Shown: positions 1-12,479 of the stretch, one piece after another
Layout of the letters: each line of letters starts with the position of its first letter
Numbering within the stretch: position 1 is the stretch's first letter
From: Diphasiastrum complanatum
Lineage: Eukaryota > Streptophyta > Lycopodiopsida > Lycopodiales > Lycopodiaceae
DNA: 64,000 bases
Reading direction: 5' to 3'
NCBI GenBank assembly: GCA_029204225.1
Contig: CM055092.1
Span: forward strand, 29,314,359-29,378,358
Position numbers and translations under genes: made by a program
Notes under the pieces: model-generated
What the model saw: the letters and a program-made list of their open reading frames with translations, nothing else
Database searches by the model: none
What the model was told of the DNA's origin: nothing

Positions 1-620
1 AGGCGAAGGTTGTTTCGACGAAGGTTCAATAGTGCTATTTTTGAAAGAAAAAAAAAACTCTTTGAATACTTTTCTGACAATTTCTAGGAAAATAACCTTT
101 GCCAATCTTAGGTGAAGGATCTGACACAGATACAACTATGAAAAATCGGACGAAGGTTTCTGACACAAGAAATTATAGTTTCTATAGTCTGGCGAGGGTA
201 AAATTCAAGAATTTCTGTGATCTGATCAAGAAGAATCTTTGACAAATTCAAAAAATAGTATTTCACTATAAATAGCATGTTTTGGAATCTCGATGAAGTA
301 TCAAGAGTAATATAGGTATTTTTGCAAAAAAATGATTTTTTTGACAAAAATATGGCAATATGACAACTGATACTCTGAAAACCTTTTTATTTTTGGTATT
401 ATTCTTCGTCGACCTGGTAGAAGATAGATTTGAATCACACCTAAGCACAGTGAATCGAGCGAAGGTTCTTTTTCTGTATTTTTAGGGTTTTGACATTTTT
501 TTGGTGTTTATTGACGGTTTTTCTGATGTTTCTGAAAATCTTCTGGGAATTAACCTTCGCCCTTCAAACTGAAGGTTCTATAAACAAAATCAAAGGTGTC
601 TGCAACTCGGCGAAGGTTTC
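1..620. repeat. Non-coding stretch with recurring GCGAAGGTT motif
   Basis: I see no gene here. A short motif, GCGAAGGTT or close variants, recurs at about 3, 19, 150, 456 and 607, with weaker copies near 111 and 569 and an inverted copy near 551. Between the copies the sequence is A/T-rich and has no regular period, so this is not a clean tandem satellite. It may be the edge of a dispersed repeat continuing left of the window. Confidence 0.4.
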
Positions 621-927
621 TTGAAAGAGGGTAAAAAGTTATCAGTTCTGATGACGTTTTTTGTCTCTTTTTTGACCAAATCTGGCAGATTTGACCGATT
701 TTTGTTATTTTCTCTAATATCTCATATTCAAATGGATCTTGAGAGTCAAGAACCACATACTTATATTAATAGACTGCTTGCAAGTCGAATGTGCACATCC
801 CAGAGTATTAGTGTTTGTAAAAGAAATACTTGTTGCAACTACGCGAACAAGCAAAAAATTTCGTATGATAAATTCTCACAAATCAAAAGATACAACGCTT
901 TTTGTTCCAAAATTCAAATACAGATAA

Positions 928-1110
928 TACTCAATAATAAAAGCTCTAGCTCAAACAAATTTCTATGAACATGCATTTCAACTATATGAACAAATGCCAA
1001 GATATGGATGCCAACTTGATGCCATTACATTCAGTATACTTCTTTAGATGTGTACTGCTCATTGTGATGCTAAAAGATCTATGAGACTTTATAATTTCCA
1101 TAGCTTGTGT
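928..1110 (+). pseudogene. Pentatricopeptide repeat (PPR) gene fragment
   Basis: The frame reads about one and a half PPR motifs, including FYEHAFQLYEQMPRYGCQ followed by LDAITFSILL. This matches the helix-turn-helix pattern of plant PPR proteins, which bind organelle RNA. An in-frame TAG follows the SILL segment, after which similarity continues (MCTAHCDAKRSMRLYNFH). An in-frame TAA lies just upstream at 925-927. Neither a start codon nor a full repeat array is present, so this is a scrap of a PPR gene, perhaps carried in by a mobile element. Similarity ends before the copia element that follows. Confidence 0.6.
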
Positions 1111-1446
1111 GTGAGGCCGTGGGGCTACCATCGCTGGTAGAGAAGGGAGAGAGAGGACCGTCGCGTGCGGTGAGGAGGAGAGGCCCATAGCATTTGGAAG
1201 GGGCCCACGAATACAATTGTGGGGATCATTGCACAGAAGCAGTTGTATCCATTAGATCTCGTGGAGTTTACATCCACGGGAGTTGGTGACGAGAAGTATT
1301 TCGAAAAGCGACGCCAGTTTGGCTTTCAATTTGGCGAAAGAGCGGCACTTGGTAAGCCAAAAATTGCAGGTCATTATTTTTTATTTCTGACATCACGGTT
1401 GGCTTCAACATACACTTTATAGCCTACAGGTAGAGTTTCAAGCAAT
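1111..1446. other. Region upstream of copia relic A
   Basis: This stretch lies between the PPR scrap and the first gag codon of element A. It probably contains the element's leader and perhaps the remains of its 5' LTR, but I find no clear TGGTATCAGAGC primer-binding site and no match to the candidate 3' LTR after 5530. A 67-codon open frame at 1219-1422 has no recognisable family. Confidence 0.3.
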
Positions 1447-4400
1447 TTGGAGATGGCAAAAATCAATGAGGCAATTTTGGGCGATGCAAGCAAACTTGAT
1501 GGGGCTTCTAACTACAACATCTGGAAATTCAAAATGAAGAGCATTTTGATGGAGAAAGAGTTATGGGAGATTGTGGCAGGTATTGAAATCCGACCAAATA
1601 CCACTATGAGGGCCTTTGAAAAAAAGGCGCAGAGGGCACTGTCCTTAATCAATCTTTCAGTGAAAGACCATGTAATCACTCATATAAGTGATGCCACGAC
1701 GGCTAGGGGAGTTTGAGAAGCTCTTAGAATGCAATTTCAAACTTGCAATCCAGCTCGGGCCATGTTCTTGAAGTCAAGATTGAACGTAGTAAGGATGGAA
1801 GAAAGTGAATCAGTGGGATCTTTCTTCACAAGGATAAAGGAGCTGAGAGATCAACTTGTGGCAATTGGAGAACCAATTAGGGACGTTGAATTGGTACATA
1901 CCACAATGAGTGGTGTCTCGGAAGGGCTACAGATGTTTGTGAGTGGCATTGCTTCGAGGGAGAGATTGCCTACTTTTGAAGACTTCCAGGGAATCATGTT
2001 GCAAGAAGAGCAGCGTCGCGAAGTGGTGAAGTCAAGGCAAACCCCACAGGAGGATCAAGCCTTGCTTGCTAAAGGCAAGCAGAAAGGATGGAAAAGGATT
2101 CCCAAGAAATCCAAGGACGATGATGACGAGGGAGAGTCGTCATCAAACGAGAAAAAGACGAAGAAAGGCAAATGTTACTATTGCCACAAACCGGGTCATT
2201 GGGCACGCAAGTGTTATAAGAAGAAAGCGGACATAAAGGCGGGAAAAGTAACTCAACAAGGCAACATTGCTGAAGATGATGGAGAAGATGACGAGACAAG
2301 TGTCTTCTCATTGGCATTGGCATCCCAAGTTGATGGTGGTGCTAGATGGTTCATAAATTCAGGCGCCACGAGGCATATGACCGGGAAACGTGATTGGTTT
2401 GAGAAATTCTCACCAATCCATGATGGGGATAAGGTCACTCAAGCCAATGGAGAGGAATGCCAAATACAGGGTGTGGGCAATGTACTTGTGCAGTTTCTTG
2501 ATGGTAAAATCAAGAACATCCCTAATGTGCTTTATGTTTTGGACTCAAAAAGAGTTTGCTTTCTATTGGTGTAATGGCATATCAACATCTTAAGGTTGAA
2601 TTTGTCAAGGATGGATGCCTTATGAGGGATATGAACCACAACCATAAAATGGTGGCAAAGGGTTATAGAGATGGTAACTGTGGCCTTTATAAATTGGATG
2701 CTGCAAGACCAGAAAAATATGGTTTGGCTATTTCAACAACATCTCAATCTGAGTTGTGGCATAGAAGACTTGGTCATTTGAACTATGGGAGCTTGAGATT
2801 GATGGCGAAGCTGAAGATGGTAATAGGGTTACCGGCATTGCAGGATGATCATCATGCAATATGTGAAGGATGCGTCATGGGAAAGCATCACAGGGAGACA
2901 TTCAAGAAAGGTGGAGCTGCAAGAGCTAAGAAATCGCTGGAACTCATTCACAGCGACCTGTGCGGTCCAATGAAGACCATGTCATTGGGAAAAGCATATT
3001 ATTTTATGACTTTCATAGATGATTACTCTAGGAAGACATGGATTTAATTTTTGAACAAGAAATCCGATGCTTTTGCTTGCTTCAAGGAGTTCAAGACTTT
3101 GGTAGAGAACCAACTGGATGCATGCATCAAAGTGCTAAAATCCAAAAGAGGGGGCGAATATAAGTCTGATGATTTTGAGGACTTTTGCAAGGAACACGGC
3201 ATCAAAAGACAATTCACATAGTCACACACGCCACATAGTAATGGTGTAGCTGAAAGGAAAACATGACTATTATGGAGAGTGCACGCTCCATGATGAAGCA
3301 AATCGATTCACTTTGGTCGGAAGCGTGCAGTGCGACAACGTTCTTGCAAAACAGGAGCCCTACAATTGTGGTTCCAAATGTGACTCCCGAAGAAGCATTT
3401 ACTGGAATAAAGCCAAAAATCGACAAGTTTCGTGTCATTGGATGTAAGGCCTATGTACATGTGCCAAAGGAGGAGCGAAAGAAACTTGATGCCAAAGCAA
3501 TCAAGTGTATCTTCGTCGGTTATGATGAGAGGATGAAGGCATACAGGTTTTTTGATTCTGTAATGAACAAGATTCACATTAGCGAAGATGTGATCTTTGA
3601 TGAGACGCATAGGTATGAGGATGAAGACCATGCAAGTGGTGAAAGCATCAAAAGACTTCTCACAATTTTGGAAGAAGAAGATGAAGAAGATGCTCCACAA
3701 GACGATGCACGTGAAGACGAGAGTCGAGAGGGCGAGTATGAAAGGACACCACCTATTCAAGAGCCTAGGGGGAGGTACTTGCCAATAGGAGCAATAAAGG
3801 AGAAACCAGTTGGAAGTAAGAGACATTACTTAGACACTCCTTGGGATAGATACTCTCCACGTAGTGTATCACCTGAATCTAAGATACCAAAATGGTATGA
3901 AAAGATCATAAAGGACACAAAGCTATATCAACCAGGATCTAGCACACAAGGAGAAGTGAGAAGATCAATGCGGGAAAGGAAGTCTCTTGATCGTTATCAT
4001 GTGAACTATTCCCTAATGACTGACATTTTGAAGTGTCGAGAGCCATCAACCTTTGATGAGGCAAAAGATCACAAAGAGTGGCAAAGGGCAATGGAAGAGG
4101 AGATAGAATCCATCCACAGGCATGATACATGGGAGTTGGTTGATCTACCACTTGGAAAGAAACCCATTGACAACAAATGGGTGTTTAAAACAAAGTTTCA
4201 TGCAGATGGCACGATAGCAAAGCATAAGGCATGCCTAGTAGTGAAGGATTATGAGTAAAGCAAAGGAATTGACTACGAAGAGACATTTGCTCCAGTGGCT
4301 AAGTGGACTACGGTACATCTTATCATTGTCTTAGCATCTCATTTTGGGTGGAAGATTCATCAAATGGATGTGAAGTCCGCATTTTTGAATGGTGACTTAG

Positions 4401-5445
4401 AGGAGGAAGTTTATATGGTCCAACCATAGGGCTTCATGGCAAAAGGGCAAGAACAGAAGGTATGTAAACTACACAAAGCACTTTATGGCCTTAAGCAAGT
4501 GCCACGCACATGGTATGGACACATTGACAATTACTTTCTTTCTCATGGATTTGTAAGAACAAATTCAGATCCAAACCTTTATGTTCTTATAAATGATGAC
4601 AACATTGCCTTGATTGTACTTTACGTTGATGATATTATTATCACGGGCAACGATGAGAACCTCACTCATTCTATCAAAACTAACTTAGGCAAGCAGTTTG
4701 AGATGACAGATTTAGATCTTATGCACTATTGCTTGGGTGTTGAAGTATGGCAAACTGGCAGTGATATCAGGTTATGTCAAAACAAATATGTGGGCAAGAT
4801 ATTGGAGAGATTTCACATGACAGAGTGCAAACCTTCCATCACCCTTGCGAAGCTGGTAAGAAATTATCTCGTACTGATGATAGTACACATGTTGATGCTA
4901 CTTTATTTCGTCAGCTAGTTGGGAGTTTGATATATCTTACGACTACACATCCTGATATCTGCTATGCTATAAGTTTGATGGGTTATGTTGACGCTGATTG
5001 GGCAGAAAGTATAGATGATAGAAAGTCAACAACAGGTTATGCCTTCAATTTTGGTAACGGTTGTTTTTCATGGTCTAGCAAGAAGCAAGATACTATTTCT
5101 CTTTCTTCTACAGAAGCCGAATATAAAGCGTTAAGTTCTGCTACCCAGGAAGCGGTTTGGCTACGTAAGTTGCTATGTGAGATTGGCATGAAGCAAGTAA
5201 ATCCTACTATTATTTTCTGTGACAATCAAAGTGGAATACAATTGGCTAAGAATCATGTCTTTCATGCAAGGACAAAACATATTGAGGTAAAATATCACTT
5301 TGTACGTGAGAAGCTACAATCTGAAGATATAAGTATTGTACATTGTTCTACGTTGCTACAAGTTGCTGATATATTTACGAAAGCTTTAAGTAAAGAAAAG
5401 TTTGAAACTTTTAGAGCCAAACTTGGCTTAGATCTGGTTATATAA
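1447..5445 (+). pseudogene. Copia element A gag-pol, multiply disrupted
   Basis: The domains run in Ty1/copia order: a gag start (SNYNIWKFKMKSILMEKELW), a CCHC knuckle (CYYCHKPGHWARKC, near 2175-2215), a protease remnant with N for D in the active site (FINSGATRHM), GAG-pre-integrase (LWHRRLGHLNYGSL), an integrase core, reverse transcriptase with YVDD near 4624-4635, and RNase H (STEAEYKAL, TKHIEVKYHFVRE). Damage includes in-frame stops at 1714-1716, 3045-3047, 3219-3221, 4256-4258 and 4427-4429, and frameshifts near 2550, 3260 and 4850. A deletion of roughly 50-60 codons near 4977 joins PDICYAISL to GYVDADWA. It cannot encode a working polyprotein. It is a separate family from element B by sequence. 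Confidence 0.9.
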
Positions 5446-5529
5446 AAAAGCTTTTACTTGTAATACTATCATGGAGGTATGTTCCATGAATAGAGTAAAC
5501 TCTAAAATAAAGAGAGACGTTGATCATTG

Positions 5530-5815
5530 AGGGAGAGAGTTAAAATAACAATGATCGACTTATACAGTGCTTTCTTATTTCGACGGCACCACGTGTGCTT
5601 AGTTCTAGAATTATTGGGCCGTCTTTCTTTTACGAGCCCTTTGAGTGCTTTTAAGTAACTTTATCTTTGTACTTGCTGATAAGTTGAATATACAGTTTGA
5701 GGTGAGCTATTCTGTTATCTTGTCTTGTTGCACTTGATGTTGTGTTGTGGTGATTGATCCGGTCGGGTGTTTAAACTGTGTTTCTTAACTGTTTTTTCAT
5801 TTTCTCTTTCATAGT
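5530..5815 (+). repeat. Candidate 3' LTR of copia relic A
   Basis: After the RNase H stop there is a purine-rich run, GAGGGAGAGAG, at about 5529-5539 that looks like a polypurine tract. It is followed by TTAAAATAACAATG, which resembles a copia LTR start of the TGTTA type with the leading TG mutated. The stretch contains CCACGTGTGC near 5590. The right boundary is a guess because no second copy was found for comparison. Confidence 0.35.
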
Positions 5816-6099
5816 ATGACCATGTGGTTGAGGCTTTGGTGGTGGAGAGGTGTGTGGATGAGGAACGGTTGGTACGTCATGGAGGATCTCATCATCAATT
5901 TGAAAGATGGTCTCCTCCAAATAGGATTTTTACTGGTGGGTCATACTCACGATTCAAATCGACCAAATGTTCAGTTGCTTTTTCAAAAAGCTGAGACACA
6001 GAAAAGATTTTTCTTTGTCGGTACCACAGAGTATTATCAAGGAGTCCTACACCTCTAGACCAAATGTGGTTTTACTACGACGCACATTTGATTTTAGAG

Positions 6100-7249
6100 A
6101 CTACATCAAAATGTCGGAGGAACATTGCACTGCACCAATAAATGATAATAGTTTTCAACATCAGTTCAAAATTGAAAATGATATTGGTGGCTCCACATTG
6201 TTGTGGAGAAAGCAATTTTCAAACTCTGCGGAATGGTTACCATCTGAAGCGTTTCTTACAAAGCACGTCCTCTTCTCAAGTGAAGCTTGCACCTTTGTGT
6301 CATCTAATTTCTACCACGGAAGAGCAAAAGGCTCAAAGAAAACATCGTCCAGTTGATTCATTTGTGGCTTTAAACTTTTTGGAAACAACCATTCAAGTAG
6401 CATAACAATTTTTGGACGAGTTTGACAGACATTGGTGGGTGGATTTTTTTGAAGAGCAAAAGTTATGTTTGCTTGACTTGGGAGATGCAAACTCATCTAA
6501 GGAGTTTCACTAGTCGTTTAGATTTCCAACTTCAACAACAACAGTTGATTCATCTGTTATTTCCCAACAGACTGAGTATTTCACCCTTGTGCAGAACGAA
6601 AAACATGAGATTTATTTGGGTCCTAGAAAGTTGACAAACTATAAATGCTGCCAAAGCTAAATGGTCTGCTAACCTCATCGAATTAAAGGTCGGAAGTCTC
6701 ATTGCACTTTTGGCATCAAAAAATAACGAAAGTCATCCATTTTCGATTGCTAAAGTGATTGGCTTCATTCAAAGCAACGACACCAAGACACCAAGACTGT
6801 ACGTGTGCACTGGATGCGTATCGTTTCAACAAATGCTTTCCTGGGAAGGTACGAGCTAGAAAAGTTGCAGTTAGACCTAACATGCAAGCGGAAGCGTAAA
6901 CAAAACATCAACCAAGAGTCGATGAGATAAATCTTGAAGATGTAGATGTACTTTTATTTAATTTTGAGTTGACAATGATGAATCATTTACGAAAGTCAAC
7001 AATATCTATTTTGCAAGAATGTCTTGGATTAAGTGCACAACCATCATCTTCGACTCGACTTCAACGTAGTAAAGCCACATTACAAAGTTTTCTCTCAACA
7101 TTGGAGGACAATTTACATGAGAATTTTCTAGTAGACTCTCACGAGGAAGATGGATTATCAACTTCTTCAGCTGAAAAAGAAAGTCTTGATAATATTTCAA
7201 GCACCGAGTTGAGAGGACTTAGTGAGAATTTTTTGGAATTTGAATTGTA
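6100..7249 (+). pseudogene. Unrecognised repeat-borne protein family U, copy 1
   Basis: Several short frames on this strand line up, in order, with the minus-strand relic at 31500-32532. Shared blocks include GGSTLLWRKQFS against GITLLWGKQFS, a block with FLDEFDRHWWVDFFEEQ against FFDEFDQHWWMDFFKEQ, a block around GSLVALLASKN, and a C-terminal block (6985-7249) with STISILQECLGL and LSTSSAEKESLDN. Frameshifts and stops break this copy. Two independently decayed copies keeping the same block order imply a real ancestral protein, probably several hundred residues. I do not recognise the family. It could be encoded by a DNA transposon or be a repeated host gene. Confidence 0.55.
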
Positions 7250-7542
7250 AAAAAAAGAACATATAATTTATTTTAAATGTTTTCAAAATTTGTGGGTTTA
7301 TTGTAACTGCTTCAAATGTACGAGTTATTTTCATGGAAGTCAATTTAGACAATAAAAACATCATAAATGTTTGTATATTTTGCTGATTTTTAATATCTTT
7401 AATTTTTATTGATTTTATTTAAAATTCTATTTTTTAACATTTTACAAGGTTTTTTTGGCTAAAAAACATATTTTTTGCAAAAAAAAAAAAAACTTGTGGT
7501 TTTTGGAAATTTCTTCACGAAAGAGCATGTTTTTGGCAGAAA
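7250..7542. other. A/T-rich spacer
   Basis: I see no gene or clear repeat. The stretch has homopolymer runs of A and T. It separates the family U relic from the minus-strand gag relic. Confidence 0.5.
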
Positions 7543-9743
7543 TTAAAAAATCATAAAACAATTACCCGTTTTTAGGATATTGTTTTGTTTCATAAGATTC
7601 TGTGTTGTATCCAAAATAGGAAATACAACATCATCTGCGTCATCCCTAGTACTCATCTGAAAAGCCATGTTTCTCATTCTATGATAATACTGTAATTCAG
7701 TAACTTCCATACACTCAGATCCTTCCTCATCGGTATCAGAGTCAGCATCATAATTCACCATTCTCTCATCTCATTTGAATGCTTCAGATAGCACCCCCTT
7801 GGTCTCTTCATCTATATGACCTCCGATCAGGGGTATAGATTCTTCTATTCCAACAATAATCATAAAAAAATTATCCATTTATAGGTTCAATGTCCTTGGA
7901 GTCTACTAGCCGCTTACTTGCTCCCTCACACTCTTCATCAGTGGTGTCTGTCCATACCCTATCTTGGATTATTCTCAGTCCTTTCTCCTCTATGAGTGTT
8001 TATGCCAAGTTTATCGGAGGTTTCTCTCCTTCCATTCTAATCACATCACCTTGAGAAATAATGTTATGATCTATCTGGGATTGACTCAAGTTTTGTCTGG
8101 ACTCTAGTACTTTTTCATTCATGATATCATGGCTTATCGATTCGTGTATTTGATTTTTGGTATTCAAATCATTCTTCTGTGACAAACATTCATTCTTTGA
8201 ATGGTCGCACTTCCTGCAATATCTGCAAAAGATTTTTGGATATGCATGTGTATTGCAACCAACTATATCTCACTTTGCAGTCCTCTTAGAAAACAATCAA
8301 GTACTAGTTTTGAGAATAATTCCATTGAAAGGCTTAGGTTCAGCTGGCGCACTAACTCTCTCAAGTGTCTAGTGTATTGACATACATCTTTAATAGAATC
8401 TTGTTGTATTGTAGATAGTGCAAACATCATACTATCTACATTGTAATTGACTCAGAATTCTATCAAGATTTCCTAATAGAACTCTTCAAGTGTAGTGATA
8501 GACGTCTTAGGGAGATTGTTGTACCATCTCCTGGCGGTTCCTACCAAGGTAGTGGCAAACAACATCAGTCTATGCAAAGGGTTAAAAATCTATTGATAGA
8601 CATAAGCATCTCAAAATCATCAATGTGATTGTGTACATCCTCATCACCTATGCCATGAAATAGGGGTAGTGATCTTCGTATTTTTGGTATTGCCTCGGTG
8701 TCATCGAAAGCAACTATTGGCTCAGTGACTCTTCTCACCCTAGGTGTAGCAAGTCCAAGAATAGGGGTTTGTATCACTGGATCATTTCGGAAGAGATTGC
8801 CATCTTCTTTTAGAACTATGTTTTTCATATCAGATACTATCTCTTCAAGTTTTTCATCCACCACGGTCTCATCATCGAATATCACAATTTTATTTTTCGT
8901 TGATGAACTATCAATCAACTCATCAAGACTCACTTTGGGCTCCTATCTGTCATAAATTCCTCAAAATTGGATTTCAAATTCTCATCTGCACATTGTTCTG
9001 AAGATTCTTGTATTGATACTTTTGGCCTAATGTCATTCAGAATAGGATCAAAGGGGATCACTCTTTCCATGATGATATCTAGCTCACTATCAAGTGGCTT
9101 AAATGTACTCAACAAGAGCGTTATGGCTAGTAGGAAATTTGACAAGGCCCCTACTAGGTCCTCAATGGATGTTGACTTGATTGATGGACCAAATATTTCC
9201 AATGAAGATTTTATGGGTCCTGTGGACTCATCCACTTCTATCTCTGATGGAACAGCTGCAAGTGGCAGATCTTTTGTACTTCTTTCTATCACAAGTGTTG
9301 ATTCATAGTTTGGAGAATAAGGTGTTTGTAATGAAAGATCTATAGCTAGGTAGAGATTAGATAGAAATTCCTCCAACTCTGTATTTGTCTCTATAGCTTG
9401 ATTTGAATTGCTAGATAAGAAGGTCTCTTAAGATTCATTCTGATTGGTCAACTCTTGTTGATTTCTAAGTTGTCTCACATTTAGAGTCAGTGCTAGCAAT
9501 GTTGCATGCATATCTCCCATATGTTATTTGACCATCTCTACTAATTCACGACGCTCATTTTTAACCTTGTCATCGGGATTCGTTGAACAGCCTTGCCTAG
9601 ATAGGTACCCACGTAAGAGTACCCCTAGCCAGGTGAAAAAGTCAATCGATCGTAGGCATAGGGTCCTCATCTGGTTTGCAGCTACTCCCTGTGACATTTG
9701 TTGGACCCGTAGGATGCCAACCATAATGAGTCTAGATCAATAA
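7543..9743 (-). pseudogene. Ty3-like gag relic
   Basis: Read on the minus strand, several frames form a gag-like protein. An N-terminal part (9743-9420) contains ERRELVEMVK and a predicted helical stretch. A long acidic part follows (9376-8930 and 8933-8565). Next comes PLFHGIGDEDVHNHIDDFE and, after a frameshift near 8570, an ARRWYNNLP segment. These are hallmarks of the Retrotrans_gag fold, in which a target-folding core precedes a W-x-x-L motif. A CCHC knuckle (CRYCRKCDHSKNEC) lies near 8180-8230. In-frame stops occur in the 8280-8480 part. Only the capsid side survives; no adjacent protease or reverse transcriptase is seen. Assignment to Ty3 rather than copia rests on the gag pattern. Confidence 0.6.
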
Positions 9744-10840
9744 CATATCTATGATCCTCTTTATCAATTCCTCTTAGTAATGACTCATCATGTGAAATTC
9801 AGTCATCATGTCCAAGAATGCTCCTGCCACTCTATTTGTGGAATCAACACACAGATTTGTGTGATGCTATCCACCTCAACCTTCACTAATAGAATTATTG
9901 TATTTCAAAGCAACATGTGATGCAAGTCAAAAGATATCAGGCATGTGGGAGATGGCCTCAGCAACGTACTCATCCAATCAGCAAAATTCTCAAGACATTC
10001 CATTGGTATGATAACTACCTTTCAGCCAACATTCTCTTATCAAGTTACTCTCAGCAGATGCACCAAATTGTTAGGTTTTTTCCTCACCGTGGGATCAACA
10101 TAGGGGAGGGAATAACTTCACAGGGTGCAACACTTCCAGTATCATGTTGCTACGAGGATGGCTGCACATGTCTCAAACTTGGTTCTAAACTAGCGATCAA
10201 AGACATGTTTTATCAACCAAACTGTACCCTCACAATTAATAGAGGGTTTCCAATCCCCTTGAGATATAATTGATGAAGGGGTATACAATTATTCTCAATC
10301 GCATTCCTATCTTACTTATATATGGAACTCGTCAGCTGCTCACCAATCATGCTCATCAAAGTTCTCTCCCTAAGCTGTTTCAAACATTTGTACTATTGGC
10401 AGAACCTGGTGATTGGAATGGAATCTCTAGCGAAGGTTGTGTCACTTCTATATAGCTGGTGGATAAAGCATCAATAAGGCGTCAGGATCTATCAACATTG
10501 AGTTCGTGGACTTCAAAGTAACTACAATCTCTACAATGTTGTAATCTGATCAAGATGTCACCAGAATATAAGTAATGGTATATCTCAGAAGAATAGAAAT
10601 AATGGCTCATAGTTCTCCCACGGATCACTTGACAAACATCGCAAGAAAACGGTATAAAAGGTCCGTCATACGGACTTCTAATCTACTTTAGGTAGCAAAT
10701 TGTAGTGGTACATGAGATTCTCTCTAGCTGGTATGGTACTGAAACGTCTACATTTTCATCAGGATTCTATCCTCTAGAATAGGATCAGAATTATGATATC
10801 TCTTGTTCTCCTCAACTCTATGATGCGTAAAATGCAAGGC
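9744..10840. other. No recognisable gene
   Basis: Short frames occur (for example 9917-10273 plus) but none has a family signature, and codon usage looks random. The region lies upstream of the gag relic in its reading direction, so it may hold a decayed leader or LTR, but I could not find a matching copy. Confidence 0.35.
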
Positions 10841-11493
10841 TCGTGTCGCAGAAGCTTTTTCGTTTTGTTTTCGACCTCTCTCTTCTAATTCGCGAACGAT
10901 TTTCTGTCTTTGAATTTTCTTTTCGTGTGGAAGCTCTTATGGAATCCCAGACACTCAACTACGCATCACAGAATATATTTTATCTAGCAATCAAGAGACA
11001 TAGCACAAGGCCAAAAGATACACGAAATAGAGCGACTATATTGTCAGTTTGGTTTTAGAGCGAGATCGTCAGTGTCTCGCTCGTTGGCGGATTGACTCTC
11101 TACTCTTTCGCTATGTTCTGCTCGTTGGCAGACTTTCATGCACACCTATGGTATTTTTGCTTTCTTACTCTATTCACTACGTCTCTCTCTATTTCTTACA
11201 GATTTCTATTTATAAGATAGCTAAACATAGAATCACAAGACTAGTTAACGCTAATCAACTACTAAGTTAGTCTCCGTCGTTGCTATTCATTTCAGCTAGG
11301 TGTGAAGCCCGTTGAGCTGCCAGCTGGCAGCACGAAAGATTTCTCTTCGTGTGTTTTTGTTCTTTTCGTAGTTTTCGTTTTGCGTCCATTTTGCGCTTTG
11401 CAGTCCTGGAGGTGTGTTTACGATTCGCGATTGATTCGTGAATCATTCGTGCTTCGAGTCAAGAACACGTTGATTGTCGCGAATTGTTCTCGT
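10841..11493. other. TTCG-rich non-coding stretch
   Basis: There is no gene that I can support. TTCG and TTCGTG words are frequent, as they are at 13020-13150, and both stretches carry a GAGCGAGA/AGCGAGACAC-type word in opposite orientation (11055-11090 and 12670-12700). They may be diverged inverted copies of one LTR, but the similarity is weak. Confidence 0.25.
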
Positions 11494-12027
11494 TCAACCT
11501 TCGTGTCTTGTTCGTGTTGCGACAAAGTTGCAGGAGTTCACCATTTCTGATAGCTTGGTCGATTCCATTATCTCCTCGAGTCTCGCTGCTCCCAAAAGAG
11601 ATACTATACCCTGACGATAGATGATTTTCAACCCGACTAATAGGACAATGTTCAAGTGAGATGTATTAATATAAGGAATGTCAGGTCCTAACGGAAGATT
11701 CAGGTGGAACATCCTCCCTAATAATATCTCAGAATTTCGTGATGCATGGAATGTCTCTCCTATAATGATACTTTCTCACTTTCTCAAAGCACACCCCTCT
11801 CTCTAGAAGAGGATTAGAATTCGAATATCTCGAGAATGATGATAATTTATAATGGGCAAAATAAGAGGCTCTGGGCATCTCATGATTTCACCTAGACGTG
11901 TGACTCCTAGGATAGATATAATTCTTTGTCGATATATCAATTTTGAACTAATCAGTACCTCGATGTTCAAATACAATGTATCGACATAGGAAATACCTGG
12001 TCCTATGGGAAGATTTAACTGCAACAT
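11494..12027 (-). repeat. Tandem duplication of an unknown coding-like unit
   Basis: Two minus-strand frames, 11712-11494 and 12027-11803, share a residue pattern: LNLP-I/L-GP, then Y-I/V-x-T-x-x-LNI, then K-x-IYRQ-x-I-x-S-I/L-LG and RL-x-EIM. The DNA units are about 315 bp apart. Conservation is better in protein than in DNA, which suggests the unit was once coding. The product is not recognised. The unit is too short and diverged to assign to any family by eye. Confidence 0.5.
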
Positions 12028-12479
12028 CGAAATGATGTTCTAGAATACTCTAAACCATGTACCCAGTGGTTTTCTCAACTTTCAGTGAGAGTTTGTAAAA
12101 TTCGTCTTTCCACTACAAGAGAGGAACCACTTGATAAAGATAGAGAACTTCCAAAGTTTTGAAGAAACAAAATGTTTCTATTACCAAAGCTTTGCTAGCT
12201 TTCAACTCCAAACCTGACGAAAAGACACAAAGTGAAAATGTTCACAAAATCCTGACGAAAAGACACGAATGTGAAAATTCACGAAAGGAAAATGTTCGTG
12301 ACACAATAGGAGAAAGTCAGACGACGCGAAAGTCAAACGGCTTGAAGCAGCACAATATCTTCGTGACACTTTTCAACCTTCACACTCCAAAGGATCAGGA
12401 TTATCATACAAGTACCATGAAGTACAAAACCCCTGATCTCATATGATGACATCAGCAAAAGAGTGCTAGGACGTGCCTA
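12028..12479. other. No recognisable gene; short internal repeat
   Basis: A 95-codon plus-strand frame at 12159-12446 is present but is lysine-rich and has no family signature. It contains the word CCTGACGAAAAGACAC twice (about 12216 and 12252), with related words around them. Probably non-coding. Confidence 0.3.

Noticed and set aside
11494-12027. An endogenous plant pararetrovirus movement protein.
   Set aside because: The pattern match is loose and short, and no neighbouring coat, protease or RT frame of that group is seen. Kept as an unknown tandem unit.
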